A stretch of 64,000 nt of DNA from an uncultured Blautia sp. Lineage in GTDB: Bacteria > Bacillota > Clostridia > Lachnospirales > Lachnospiraceae. Below are positions 25,831 through 34,147 of the stretch, in pieces. Location: contig UQAX01000010.1 in NCBI GenBank assembly GCA_900539145.1, positions 3,589 to 67,588 of the forward strand. Reading direction: 5' to 3'. The notes beneath the pieces were generated by a model. It made no database searches. It was not told the origin of the DNA and was given only the letters and a program-made list of their open reading frames with translations. The first letter of the stretch is position 1, and each line of letters opens with the position of its first letter. The position numbers and the translations under genes are program-made.

Positions 25831-26193
25831 ATGAAAAAACTCAACGGACAAAACTGGATGGAACTGACTGACAGCATTTTTTGGATTATTATGGGGATTT
25901 TAATCTTAACAGACTGTGTCAGCCCTAAGTTCAGAACGGCGATATTGGGAATATTTATCCTAATGGATTTAATCGTAGTGTTTCTTCCAAAGAAAATAAC
26001 AACGAAATGGACAGTGGGAGGCGTACAGTGGACAAGAGAGCTTATGAACATTACTTCTGTTTTGTTTCTCGTTGTATGGGGATTTGACGGAGAAAACACG
26101 ACCTATGCTTTGGTTTTAGCAGGTATATTGTTACTCGTTTATGTAAGTAATTGGATAGAAAGATATGTGAAAAAAAGGAAAAATAGCAAATAA
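25831..26193 (+). CDS. Small integral membrane protein of unknown function
   Basis: A 120-residue protein with four hydrophobic stretches (about residues 12-28, 36-53, 70-85 and 90-106) and a Lys/Arg-rich C-terminus (RYVKKRKNSK), so probably four membrane helices with the tail in the cytoplasm. ATG 25831 has AAAGGGGG upstream; the in-frame TTG at 25804 lacks a ribosome binding site. No family recognised. It is a single gene, bounded by a terminator upstream and by repeat copy 1 downstream, convergent with the antiporter gene. Confidence 0.65.
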   Translation: MKKLNGQNWMELTDSIFWIIMGILILTDCVSPKFRTAILGIFILMDLIVVFLPKKITTKWTVGGVQWTRELMNITSVLFLVVWGFDGENTTYALVLAGILLLVYVSNWIERYVKKRKNSK

Positions 26194-26220
26194 AAATAGA
26201 AAATTTTTAGAATTTTTTTA

Positions 26221-26375
26221 AGAGAACTTCTGCTTCAAACATCATTTAAAATATCTATACATTTTTAGCGAATTTGTCGAGCACGCTTTGAGATTGTGAG
26301 CTCAAAGTGAGCACAGACTGAGCGTAAAATGTATAGATATTTTTGATATACGTTTGAAGCAAAAAGCTTCTTTTT
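26221..26375. repeat. Palindromic repeat element, copy 1, inside a terminator-like stem
   Basis: The core at 26251-26340 shares long identity with cores at 32435, 40907 and 49931. It has a central CTCAAAG hairpin (CTTTGAG-N8-CTCAAAG type), an asymmetric inner arm, and outer arms ATATCTATACA / TGTATAGATAT. Around it, copy-specific arms (GCTTCAAAC at 26232-26240 and GTTTGAAGC at 26352-26360) extend the stem and end in a T-run. It lies between convergent gene ends. Confidence 0.8.
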
Positions 26376-27339
26376 ATCTCATAATCAGATACGCCGTATA
26401 AGCAATGTAAGAGCAAGTCATCACAGCGCCCATAACTCGTCCGATTTTCTTTCTGAGAAGAATTGGAATATAGACCAGTATAGAAACAATAGTCAATAAT
26501 CCCACATCATACAGATAAGTCTTTGTGACATTCATAGGCAAAATCGTGCTGGATAATCCCAAAATCAGAAATACATTAAAAATATTAGAACCTACTACAT
26601 TTCCAAGAGCAATGTCACTTTCTCCTTTTCTGGCAGCTACAATAGAAGTAACCAGCTCCGGCAGAGAAGTTCCTACTGCAACAATGGTAAGACCAATCAG
26701 GGCTTCGCTAAGACCAAAGGCTCTGGCAATTTCCTTTGCCCCGTTTACAGTCATATCCCCACCGATAATAATACCTGCAAGTCCAACAAGAGAAAGTAAA
26801 ATACTTTTTCCCATAGAATATCCGATAACAGCTTCAGCTTCCTGCATACACAGATTTTCTGCTCTGCTTTTTAAAGCATCTTTGACAGCCAAATACATGA
26901 AAATGCCAAATCCCACCAGCAATAAAATCCCGTCAAGGCGTCCTAAGACCATACCGGAATTTCCTGTAAAAAACTGGTCCATAATCAAAATATTTAAAAG
27001 CAATGCGGCGGCAATGGATAAAGGATAATCCTTTTTAATCATGCTGGGTTTCACAGACAGAGGGCAAATCAAAGCGCTCATGCCGATAACCACCAAAAGA
27101 TTAAAAATATTAGAACCCACTACATTTCCAATGGCAATGTCATTACTTCCTTTTACGGCAGCAGTAATACTTACCGCAAGCTCCGGTGCACTGGTTCCAA
27201 AGGCTACAATGGTAAGTCCAATAATTAAAGACGGGATACGCAGACGTCTTGCAATGGAAGAAGCGCCTTCCACAAACCAGTCTGCGCCTTTTACCAGCAG
27301 CAAAAATCCCACTAATAAAAAGATAATAGATTTTAACAT
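26374..27339 (-). CDS. Calcium/sodium antiporter (CaCA family, YrbG type)
   Basis: A 321-residue inner-membrane cation/Ca2+ exchanger with about ten membrane helices. It has the two family alpha-repeats: GLTIVAFGTSAPELAVSI...GNVVGSNIFN in the first half and GLTIVAVGTSLPELVTSI...GNVVGSNIFNV in the second. The acidic residues in PEL and the Asn residues bind the cations. GGAGGAAAG precedes ATG 27339; the upstream in-frame ATG at 27369 is less well placed. It is monocistronic, divergent from the ABC-F gene, with its 3' end in repeat copy 1. Confidence 0.93.
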   Translation of the reverse strand: MLKSIIFLLVGFLLLVKGADWFVEGASSIARRLRIPSLIIGLTIVAFGTSAPELAVSITAAVKGSNDIAIGNVVGSNIFNLLVVIGMSALICPLSVKPSMIKKDYPLSIAAALLLNILIMDQFFTGNSGMVLGRLDGILLLVGFGIFMYLAVKDALKSRAENLCMQEAEAVIGYSMGKSILLSLVGLAGIIIGGDMTVNGAKEIARAFGLSEALIGLTIVAVGTSLPELVTSIVAARKGESDIALGNVVGSNIFNVFLILGLSSTILPMNVTKTYLYDVGLLTIVSILVYIPILLRKKIGRVMGAVMTCSYIAYTAYLIMR

Positions 27340-27431
27340 GACTTTCCTCCAAAATTCTTTTGTTTTCATACTTTATTACCATATCATTCTATACAGAGAA
27401 TGACAATCTTTTTAAGAAAAATAAAAAGGCA

Positions 27432-27460
27432 TTGTCCCAAAAGGATTTCTTTGTTATAGT
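27432..27460 (+). promoter_or_regulatory. Sigma-A promoter of the ABC-F gene
   Basis: TTGTCC (27432-27437), a 17 bp spacer and TATAGT (27455-27460) lie 36 bp before the ATG. Confidence 0.6.
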
Positions 27461-27495
27461 GATTAAGAAATAAAGCAGGAAAAAGGAGTGTTCCA

Positions 27496-29283
27496 ATGAA
27501 CATATTAAATATAGAGCATATCAGTAAAATTTATGGAGAAAAGGTCATTTTTGAGGATGCCAGCTTTGGAGTTCAGGAGGGAGATAAGGTAGGCATTATC
27601 GGAATTAACGGTACAGGAAAGTCTACTCTTTTGAAAATGCTGGCGGGAGAGGAAGTTCCCGAGACAGGACAGATTATTATGCAGAACAATGTAAGACTTG
27701 CCTATTTGCCGCAAAATCCGCAGTTTCCGGAAAATGCCACAATTCTTTCTTATATACAGGATTGTGAGGCAGAGTGGAAAGTGCAGAGTAATCTGACACA
27801 GCTTGGAATTACAGAATATGAAAAACAGATTGCAGTGCTCTCAGGAGGGCAGAGAAGAAAAGTAGCATTAGCAAAAATTTTAGCGCAGGATTTTGACATT
27901 CTTTTACTGGACGAGCCAACTAATCACTTAGACGAAGCCATGATTTCATGGCTGGAAGAATATTTAAAGAGTTTTCGGGGAACGGTTTTGATGGTTACAC
28001 ATGATCGTTATTTTATGGATAAAGTAACGAATCGTATTTTAGAAATTTCTCACGGAAAAATGTACAGTTATGAAGCAAATTATTCAAAATTTCTGGAATT
28101 AAAGGCAGAAAGAGAAGAAATGGAGCTTGCATCAGAGAGAAAACGTCAAAGTGTTCTGCGTATGGAATTAGAATGGGCAAAAAGAGGCTGCCGTGCAAGA
28201 ACAACAAAACAGCGTGCCAGACTGGAGAGATTAGAAGCCCTGAAAAATACAGCAGCTCCTGTGGGAGACCAGAGTGTGGAATTAGAGTCTGTAGAAACAC
28301 GTATGGGGAAAAAGACCATTGAATTAAAGCACGTTTCTAAGAAATACGGTAATCAGATTTTGGTAGAAGATTTCAATTATATTTTATTGAAAAACCAAAA
28401 ACTGGGTATTATCGGTCCAAATGGATGCGGGAAATCTACGTTAATGAAACTGATGGCAGGACTGGTAGAGCCTGACAGCGGAACAGTAGAAATGGGGGAA
28501 ACCATTAAAATCGGATATTTTGCTCAGGAAGAACAGGAAATGGATGACCGTCAGAGAGTGATTGATTATGTGAAAGATATTGCAGAATATATCAATACAA
28601 AAGACGGAAAAATCAGTGCATCTCAGATGCTGGAGCGTTTTTTATTTACCCCTGATATGCAGTATGCGCCTATTGGAAAGCTTTCCGGAGGAGAGAAAAG
28701 ACGTTTATATCTTTTGGGCGTTCTTTCCAGTGAAATCAATGTGCTGCTTTTAGATGAACCGGGAAACAATTTAGATATTCCTACCCTCACTATTTTGGAG
28801 GATTATTTAAATTCTTTTGCCGGAATTGTAGTGACTGTTTCCCATGACCGCTATTTTCTGGACAATGTGGTAGACCGGATTTTTGAATTTACAGGAAACG
28901 GAAAGCTTCAGCAGTATGAAGGAGGATATACCGATTATCTGGAAGCAAAAGAACGAAGAAGCGACAATGTAAAACAGTCGGTTCAGCCGGAGAAAAAAGA
29001 GGAAAAGAAAAATTCAGCACAGACATGGAAACAAAATCGAACGGCAAAATTGAAATTTACTTTCAAAGAGCAGAAAGAATTTGAAACCATTGATGATGAT
29101 ATTGCAAAGCTGGAAGAAAAACTGGAAAAGCTGGATGAAGAAATTATGAAAAATGCAACAAATTCAGGAAAATTAAATGAACTTACAGTAGAAAAAGAAG
29201 AAGCAGAAGCGCTTCTGGAAGAAAAAATGGAGCGATGGGTTTATTTGAATGATTTAGCAGAAAAGATAGGGCTGTTGCAATAA
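27496..29283 (+). CDS. ABC-F family ATP-binding protein
   Basis: A 595-residue soluble protein with two ABC ATPase domains and no membrane segment, acting on ribosomes. Domain 1 has Walker A GINGTGKST (about 36), signature LSGGQRRK and Walker B LLLDEPTNHLD. Domain 2 has GPNGCGKST (about 312), LSGGEKRR and LLLDEPGNNLD, where Gly-Asn replaces the usual Thr-Asn/His. A basic linker (about 205-255) and a C-terminal Lys/Glu-rich coiled coil (about 500-590) resemble the Uup type. ABC-F proteins resolve stalled translation or protect from ribosome-binding antibiotics; which applies here cannot be told from sequence. A hairpin overlaps the stop. Confidence 0.9.
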   Translation: MNILNIEHISKIYGEKVIFEDASFGVQEGDKVGIIGINGTGKSTLLKMLAGEEVPETGQIIMQNNVRLAYLPQNPQFPENATILSYIQDCEAEWKVQSNLTQLGITEYEKQIAVLSGGQRRKVALAKILAQDFDILLLDEPTNHLDEAMISWLEEYLKSFRGTVLMVTHDRYFMDKVTNRILEISHGKMYSYEANYSKFLELKAEREEMELASERKRQSVLRMELEWAKRGCRARTTKQRARLERLEALKNTAAPVGDQSVELESVETRMGKKTIELKHVSKKYGNQILVEDFNYILLKNQKLGIIGPNGCGKSTLMKLMAGLVEPDSGTVEMGETIKIGYFAQEEQEMDDRQRVIDYVKDIAEYINTKDGKISASQMLERFLFTPDMQYAPIGKLSGGEKRRLYLLGVLSSEINVLLLDEPGNNLDIPTLTILEDYLNSFAGIVVTVSHDRYFLDNVVDRIFEFTGNGKLQQYEGGYTDYLEAKERRSDNVKQSVQPEKKEEKKNSAQTWKQNRTAKLKFTFKEQKEFETIDDDIAKLEEKLEKLDEEIMKNATNSGKLNELTVEKEEAEALLEEKMERWVYLNDLAEKIGLLQ

Positions 29284-29294
29284 TGCGACAGCCC
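29269..29294. terminator. Hairpin between convergent ABC-F and AIM24 genes
   Basis: GGGCTGT (29269-29275) pairs with ACAGCCC (29288-29294), extended inward by a wobble pair and two more pairs. It overlaps the ABC-F stop. The T-content after the stem is better on the minus strand. Confidence 0.55.
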
Positions 29295-29308
29295 TAAAAA
29301 TAATAGAG

Positions 29309-30115
29309 TCAGTCTTCGTCATCCAGTATGCTCAGCTCAGACGGTGGAGTGATAGTTTTTTGAACAGGGGCTAAAAGTACCTTTCCTGTACCACGATATA
29401 CATTTACCAGTCCTTCGCCTGAAGCGGCAGAACCAATCAGACTTTTGCCCGAGCGTTCTACGGTAAAGTCAAGGCTTCCGCTCCATGCCACAGCCATATT
29501 TCCGTCAACCTTTAATACATCATTATCTAAAGTAATGGTAATTAACTCTTCTTTTGGACATGGTGTCTCCAGACATACCACACCGTTTCCTCTTAATCCC
29601 AGATTAAACAAGCCTTCATTGCCGAATACAGCAGAGGAAATATTTGAACGCATAACAGCTTTATGCTTTAAATCTGCATCGCAGGCAAGAAACAAGCCGT
29701 CATCCAGAACAACAGAGCCGTTCCAGTCCGCCACATCCAGCAAAATTAAATGCTTGTAGGTAGGTTCTAATACAAGAACACCATCACCGGTATATTCCGG
29801 TTTAATCGTACCTTCTCCGGTCATTTTTCCACGAACTGCTTTTCCAAAGAAATCTCCCACACCTTTTAATCCGGTAGTAGCGTTGACATTTCCCACAGTC
29901 CACTGCATAGCACCGGACTGTAAAGTAACGTTTGCTTTACTTAAATCACATACAACCTGTCGCTTGCGTACATTCATGGCATGGCAGAAATAAGCTTTTT
30001 CCGCATCAGACGGAGAAACGCTCAAATCCCGCATATATTCAATCACGGTGAAAGGGCCGGCAGAGTCCAAAACTCTTACATCGTCATTATCGGTAAAATT
30101 GGAAATACGAAACAT
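29309..30115 (-). CDS. AIM24 family protein
   Basis: A 268-residue protein of the AIM24/TIGR00266-like beta-sandwich family. It is recognised from the repeated Gly-rich strands: GAMQWTVGNV, GKAVRGKMTGEGTIKPEY, LGLRGNGVVCLETP and a GSAASGEGLVNVYRGTGKVLLAP end. In bacteria the family has no firm function; the yeast namesake is a mitochondrial inner-membrane assembly factor. No signal peptide. It lies 21 bp after the pfp stop on the same strand and is probably co-transcribed with it. The C-terminus is acidic (SILDDED). Confidence 0.82.
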   Translation of the reverse strand: MFRISNFTDNDDVRVLDSAGPFTVIEYMRDLSVSPSDAEKAYFCHAMNVRKRQVVCDLSKANVTLQSGAMQWTVGNVNATTGLKGVGDFFGKAVRGKMTGEGTIKPEYTGDGVLVLEPTYKHLILLDVADWNGSVVLDDGLFLACDADLKHKAVMRSNISSAVFGNEGLFNLGLRGNGVVCLETPCPKEELITITLDNDVLKVDGNMAVAWSGSLDFTVERSGKSLIGSAASGEGLVNVYRGTGKVLLAPVQKTITPPSELSILDDED

Positions 30116-30136
30116 AAAAACCCTCCTAAACGATTA

Positions 30137-31360
30137 TTATTTTCTGGAAAGGAAATCAGGAAGCCCATCTGTGCCAAGCGGAATTTCTACTGTGCCCTGA
30201 ATAAGAGGAAGGGCGTAAGCCAGAAAAGCGTCTGTCACATCAGAACCGTCTTTGGAAATCCATTCTAAAGGAACGGTTTTTTCCTGATTACAAATCAGAT
30301 TTACATCTTCCAGACCAAGTGTCATGCTATAAGGCAAATCAGAAGTTCTGATATAGGAAACCATTTTTCCCGTAGCGCCCTTTAATGCTTCGCGTACACC
30401 AAATTGTCCTGCTAAAACAGCTTCTTTTTGGTCTGTTGCTGACATCATAGAGGCAGAACAGCGCTGATTTACGTTTAATTCTACGGAGCGTGCCTTTACG
30501 CCCAGACGGTTGCAAACCAGATTTTCCAGATATTTTCCACAGCCTGCCAGCATTTTGTGACCGAAAGTATCCGTACCTACGGAGTTGTCATATTCGCAGA
30601 TGAAAGTTCCGTCTTTATCGTGAATACCTTCAGAAACACAGACAATGACATTTGGATTTTTTTCAAAACAACCTTTTACTTTTTCAAGGAAAGCTTCTTC
30701 GTCAAAAGCTGTTTCCGGCAGATAAATCAGCAGAGGATTGTCCCCAACGCTTTTTCTTGCCAAAGCACTTGCGGCAGTGAGCCAGCCCGCATGACGTCCC
30801 ATAATCTCAACAATAGTAACAGATTTTGTTTCGTATACATTGGCATCAATGACAATTTCTCTTACCGTAGAAGCTACATATCTGGCAGCGCTGCCAAATC
30901 CGGGAGTATGGTCAGTCATAACCAAATCATTGTCAATGGTTTTCGGCTCTCCGATTACACGGATGTCACTATTGATTTTCTCTGCATAACGAGATAATTT
31001 GCTTACCGTGTCCATGGAGTCATTTCCGCCGATATAGAAGAAATATCCAATGTTTAATTCTTCAAATTTCTGAAAAAGAATAGGATAAACAGGATCTTCT
31101 AAGTCTTCGGGAAGCTTGTACCGGCAAGAGCCTAAGTAAGCGCCGGGAGTTGTTTTTAATTTTTCTAAATCATTGGAAAAGAGCGTTTCTTCGAAATCTA
31201 AAATGGTTCCCTTTAAAAATCCTTCAATTCCGTTTATCATACCATATACTTTTCCGATAGAGGGCTGGGAAAGAGCTTCTGAAACAACACCATATAAACT
31301 GCTGTTAATAACTGCAGTAGGACCGCCGGATTGTCCGACAATTAAATTTTTCATTTCCAT
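30137..31360 (-). CDS. pfp: 6-phosphofructokinase, PPi-type (diphosphate-dependent)
   Basis: It phosphorylates fructose 6-phosphate in glycolysis. The 407-residue protein has the N-terminal GQSGGPTAVINSS loop, GGNDSMDT at 111-118 and PKTIDNDL at 139-146. The Asp in GGNDS (Gly in ATP enzymes) and the Lys in PKTIDND (Gly in ATP enzymes) are the accepted markers of PPi use. The MGRHAGW substrate motif is also present. Using PPi saves ATP and makes the step reversible, common in fermentative Clostridia. It is divergent from fba, the next glycolytic step, across a 158 bp shared control region. Confidence 0.92.
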   Translation of the reverse strand: MEMKNLIVGQSGGPTAVINSSLYGVVSEALSQPSIGKVYGMINGIEGFLKGTILDFEETLFSNDLEKLKTTPGAYLGSCRYKLPEDLEDPVYPILFQKFEELNIGYFFYIGGNDSMDTVSKLSRYAEKINSDIRVIGEPKTIDNDLVMTDHTPGFGSAARYVASTVREIVIDANVYETKSVTIVEIMGRHAGWLTAASALARKSVGDNPLLIYLPETAFDEEAFLEKVKGCFEKNPNVIVCVSEGIHDKDGTFICEYDNSVGTDTFGHKMLAGCGKYLENLVCNRLGVKARSVELNVNQRCSASMMSATDQKEAVLAGQFGVREALKGATGKMVSYIRTSDLPYSMTLGLEDVNLICNQEKTVPLEWISKDGSDVTDAFLAYALPLIQGTVEIPLGTDGLPDFLSRK

Positions 31361-31440
31361 ATTTTAATTTTATTCCTTTCCTATAAACATTCTTGAAAAA
31401 TATTATAGCATGGAAGAAGAGAAATTGCATTAAGAAATAC

Positions 31441-31468
31441 TTGCCTGAAAAGGAAAATGTGTTATAAT
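31441..31468 (+). promoter_or_regulatory. Sigma-A promoter of fba
   Basis: TTGCCT (31441-31446), a 16 bp spacer and the perfect -10 box TATAAT (31463-31468), 50 bp before the fba start. Confidence 0.65.
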
Positions 31469-31518
31469 AGTTTTAGGTTTTAGACCCAATTCAATAAAAT
31501 ATATGGAGGTCATTGAAT

Positions 31519-32388
31519 ATGTTAGTATCAGCAGCAGAAATGTTAAAAAAAGCAAAAGCAGGACATTATGCAGTAGGTCAGTTTAATATCAATAACATGG
31601 AGTGGACAAAAGCAGCACTTTTAACTGCAGAAGAATGTAAATCCCCAATTATTCTGGGTGTTTCTGAAGGTGCAGGAAAATATATGTGTGGATTTAAGAC
31701 AGTAGCAGATATGGTAAAAGCTATGATTGAAGAATTAAATATCACAGTACCAGTTGCTCTGCACTTAGACCATGGTACATACGATGGCTGCTACAAATGC
31801 ATTAAAGCAGGATTTTCTTCCATTATGTTTGATGGTTCTCATTACCCAATCGAAGAAAACGTTGAGAAAACAAAAGAATTAGCAGGCGTTTGTAAAGGTC
31901 TTGGACTTTCCTTAGAAGCAGAAGTTGGTTCTATCGGTGGAGAAGAAGACGGTGTTGTAGGTATGGGCGAATGTGCAGATCCTGAAGAATGTAAAATGAT
32001 TGCAGACTTAGGTGTAGACATGCTTGCAGCAGGTATTGGTAACATCCACGGAAAATATCCGGAAAACTGGGCAGGACTTAGATTTGATGTTCTGGATAAC
32101 ATCCAGAAATTAACAGGAGAAATGCCATTAGTTCTTCATGGTGGTACAGGTATTCCTGCAGACATGATTAAAAAAGCAATTGATTTAGGTGTATCTAAAA
32201 TCAATGTAAATACAGAATGTCAGTTAGCTTTCGCAGCAGCTACACGTGAATACATTGAAGCCGGAAAAGATAATGAAGGAAAAGGATATGATCCACGTAA
32301 ATTATTAAAACCAGGATTTGAGGCTATCTGCGATACAATTAAAGAAAAAATGGAACTCTTTGGTTCTGTAGGAAAAGCTTTCGAATAA
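31519..32388 (+). CDS. fba: Class II fructose-bisphosphate aldolase
   Basis: It cleaves fructose 1,6-bisphosphate to two triose phosphates using zinc. The 289-residue protein has the zinc His in LHLDHGTYDGC (about residues 81-91), the FDGSHYPIEEN segment, EAEVGSIGGEEDG (class II signature), the second zinc region GNIHGKYP, and LHGGTGIP plus INVNTE for phosphate binding. An in-frame TTG at 31513 precedes, but TATGGAGG fits ATG 31519. The codon choice is regular and A/T-ending, as expected for a highly expressed gene. Repeat copy 2 lies just downstream. Confidence 0.96.
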   Translation: MLVSAAEMLKKAKAGHYAVGQFNINNMEWTKAALLTAEECKSPIILGVSEGAGKYMCGFKTVADMVKAMIEELNITVPVALHLDHGTYDGCYKCIKAGFSSIMFDGSHYPIEENVEKTKELAGVCKGLGLSLEAEVGSIGGEEDGVVGMGECADPEECKMIADLGVDMLAAGIGNIHGKYPENWAGLRFDVLDNIQKLTGEMPLVLHGGTGIPADMIKKAIDLGVSKINVNTECQLAFAAATREYIEAGKDNEGKGYDPRKLLKPGFEAICDTIKEKMELFGSVGKAFE

Positions 32389-32404
32389 GATTAACTCTTA
32401 CAGC

Positions 32405-32557
32405 AAAGGCTATTATATGAAGTAGAAATTTGGAATATGTATACATTTTAGCAAATTTGTCGAGCACGCTTTGAGATTACAAGCTTAAAGTGAGCGCAGA
32501 CTGAGTGCAAAATGTATACATATCCTTAACATATACTTCATGTAATAGTCTTTTTTT
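32405..32557. repeat. Palindromic repeat element, copy 2, inside a terminator-like stem
   Basis: Core 32435-32524, with outer arms ATATGTATACA / TGTATACATAT. Where copy 1 has a C-G pair this copy has G-C, a compensatory change. Copy-specific arms (AAGGCTATTATATGAAGTA from 32406 and TACTTCATGTAATAGTC from 32534) close the stem and lead into a seven-T run. It follows fba and so probably ends its transcript. Confidence 0.8.
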
Positions 32558-32617
32558 CATTTCATAGGAGAATGATTTTTTGCATAGGTTTTATGGAGCA
32601 AGGAAAAGGAATGTGCA

Positions 32618-33952
32618 ATGGCAAATTTTATTCATTCTCTTCAGGAATTTGTATGGGGACGGGGAATGCTGGTATTTTTTCTGGGAGCAGGTATCTGGTT
32701 TACCATACGGTCAGGATTTTTTCAGATTACAAAAATACATATATGGACAGCAAATACCATTGGTGCATTAAAAAAAGGAAAGAAAACAAAAAATGCGAAA
32801 GAAACTGCTTCTGTAACGCAATTTCAATCTTTTTGCACAGCGCTGGCAGCTACTTTGGGAACAGGAAATATAACCGGTGTTGCCACTGCATTGATGTTTG
32901 GAGGACCGGGAGCTATCTTCTGGATGTGGGTATCTGCCTTTTTCGGAATGATGACAACCTATGCGGAAAATTTTTTGGGAATAAAATATCGTTATAAAGA
33001 TGAGAAAGGACAGTGGAAGGGCGGCGCCATGGTTTATATGGAAAGGGGACTTGGGTGTAAGCCTTTGGCTGTTGCTTTTGCTGTCTGCTGTTTAGGCGCA
33101 TCCTTTGGCATGGGGAATATGGTGCAGGGAAATTCTATGGCAGTGGGGCTTGAAAAGGCTTTTCATGTACCTGCATTTTTGTCAGGAAGTCTTTGCATGA
33201 TTGTAGTGGCAGTGGTTTTAACAGGAGGAATGAAGCGAATTGCAATTTTTACGGAAAGGCTTGTACCTGTTATGGCTGCCATTTATTTAGCGGGCGCTAT
33301 GCTTGTTCTATTCTTTTACAGAGACAGAATTGCAGGAGCATTTGCTTTGATTTTCCAAGAAGCCTTTCGCTCTTCGGCAGCAGTGGGAGGGGTGGCAGGA
33401 TACAGTATGAAACAGGCGGTGCGTATGGGAATTGCAAGGGGGATTTTTTCTAATGAGGCGGGGCTTGGGTCTTCTGTTATGGCTCATGCACAGTCAGATG
33501 TGGAGGACCCGAAAATTCAAGGAATGTGGGGGATTTTAGAAGTATTTATTGATACAGTTCTGGTCTGTACGATTACAGCTCTTGTAATATTGGTGAGTCA
33601 AGTGCCATATTGGCAGGCTGGATATATAGATGGAACAACGCTTACGGGAATGGCGTTTGCATCGGTTATTCCTTGGGGAAAGGAGTTTTTGGCAGGGGCA
33701 ACCGCATTGTTTGCTTTTGCCACAATGATTGGCTGGTTTTATTTTGGTGCACAGACAGCAGATTATCTGGCAGGAGAAAAAGGTGTAAAGGTATATCGTT
33801 TTTGCTATATTTTGATTACATTGCCGGGATGTATGATTGCTCCGACTATGATTTGGGAATTGTCCGATGCCTTAAACGGAATGATGGCAATTCCTAATCT
33901 GTTAGCACTTTTTTTCTTAGGAAAAGAGGTTGCGTATGTGGGCAAAAAATAG
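32618..33952 (+). CDS. Alanine/glycine:cation symporter (AGCS family)
   Basis: A 444-residue sodium- or proton-coupled amino-acid importer with about ten to eleven membrane helices. Family markers are the N-terminal WGRGMLVFFLGAGIWFTIRSGFFQ region, LAATLGTGNITGVATAL, GGPGAIFWMW, and a middle MGIARGIFSNEAGLGSSVMAHAQ motif (segments quoted as landmarks). It most likely imports alanine or glycine (family knowledge). The ATG at 32618 has a modest AAGGAATG upstream. It is flanked by repeat copy 2 and by a weak hairpin at 34003-34023. Confidence 0.92.
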   Translation: MANFIHSLQEFVWGRGMLVFFLGAGIWFTIRSGFFQITKIHIWTANTIGALKKGKKTKNAKETASVTQFQSFCTALAATLGTGNITGVATALMFGGPGAIFWMWVSAFFGMMTTYAENFLGIKYRYKDEKGQWKGGAMVYMERGLGCKPLAVAFAVCCLGASFGMGNMVQGNSMAVGLEKAFHVPAFLSGSLCMIVVAVVLTGGMKRIAIFTERLVPVMAAIYLAGAMLVLFFYRDRIAGAFALIFQEAFRSSAAVGGVAGYSMKQAVRMGIARGIFSNEAGLGSSVMAHAQSDVEDPKIQGMWGILEVFIDTVLVCTITALVILVSQVPYWQAGYIDGTTLTGMAFASVIPWGKEFLAGATALFAFATMIGWFYFGAQTADYLAGEKGVKVYRFCYILITLPGCMIAPTMIWELSDALNGMMAIPNLLALFFLGKEVAYVGKK

Positions 33953-34041
33953 TGATTAGGATAATTGTATAAAAAATGAAAAATATCATACAAAAGTAGG
34001 GTAAAGTGCATAAAAAACACTTTAAATTCTATAATTTATTG

Positions 34042-34070
34042 TTGATTTGATAAGGTACTCGTGATAAACT
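34042..34070 (+). promoter_or_regulatory. Candidate promoter of the wall hydrolase gene
   Basis: TTGATT (34042-34047), a 17 bp spacer and TAAACT (34065-34070), downstream of a small hairpin (34003-34023) that may end the AGCS transcript. Confidence 0.45.
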
Positions 34071-34147
34071 AAAAAGAAGACGAAACATTTTTACTAGAAT
34101 GGTATTCAACCTTAGAAATGGATACAGTGATACCGGAGGAGAAGAAA

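Noticed and set aside
26251..26340. Insertion sequence remnant
   Set aside because: No transposase ORF or clear target-site duplication is visible at any of the four copies; a non-autonomous element remains possible.
26525..27403. Plus-strand ORFs of 167 and 120 codons opposite the antiporter gene
   Set aside because: They mirror the two alpha-repeats of the antiporter in the opposite frame and have no independent start signals.
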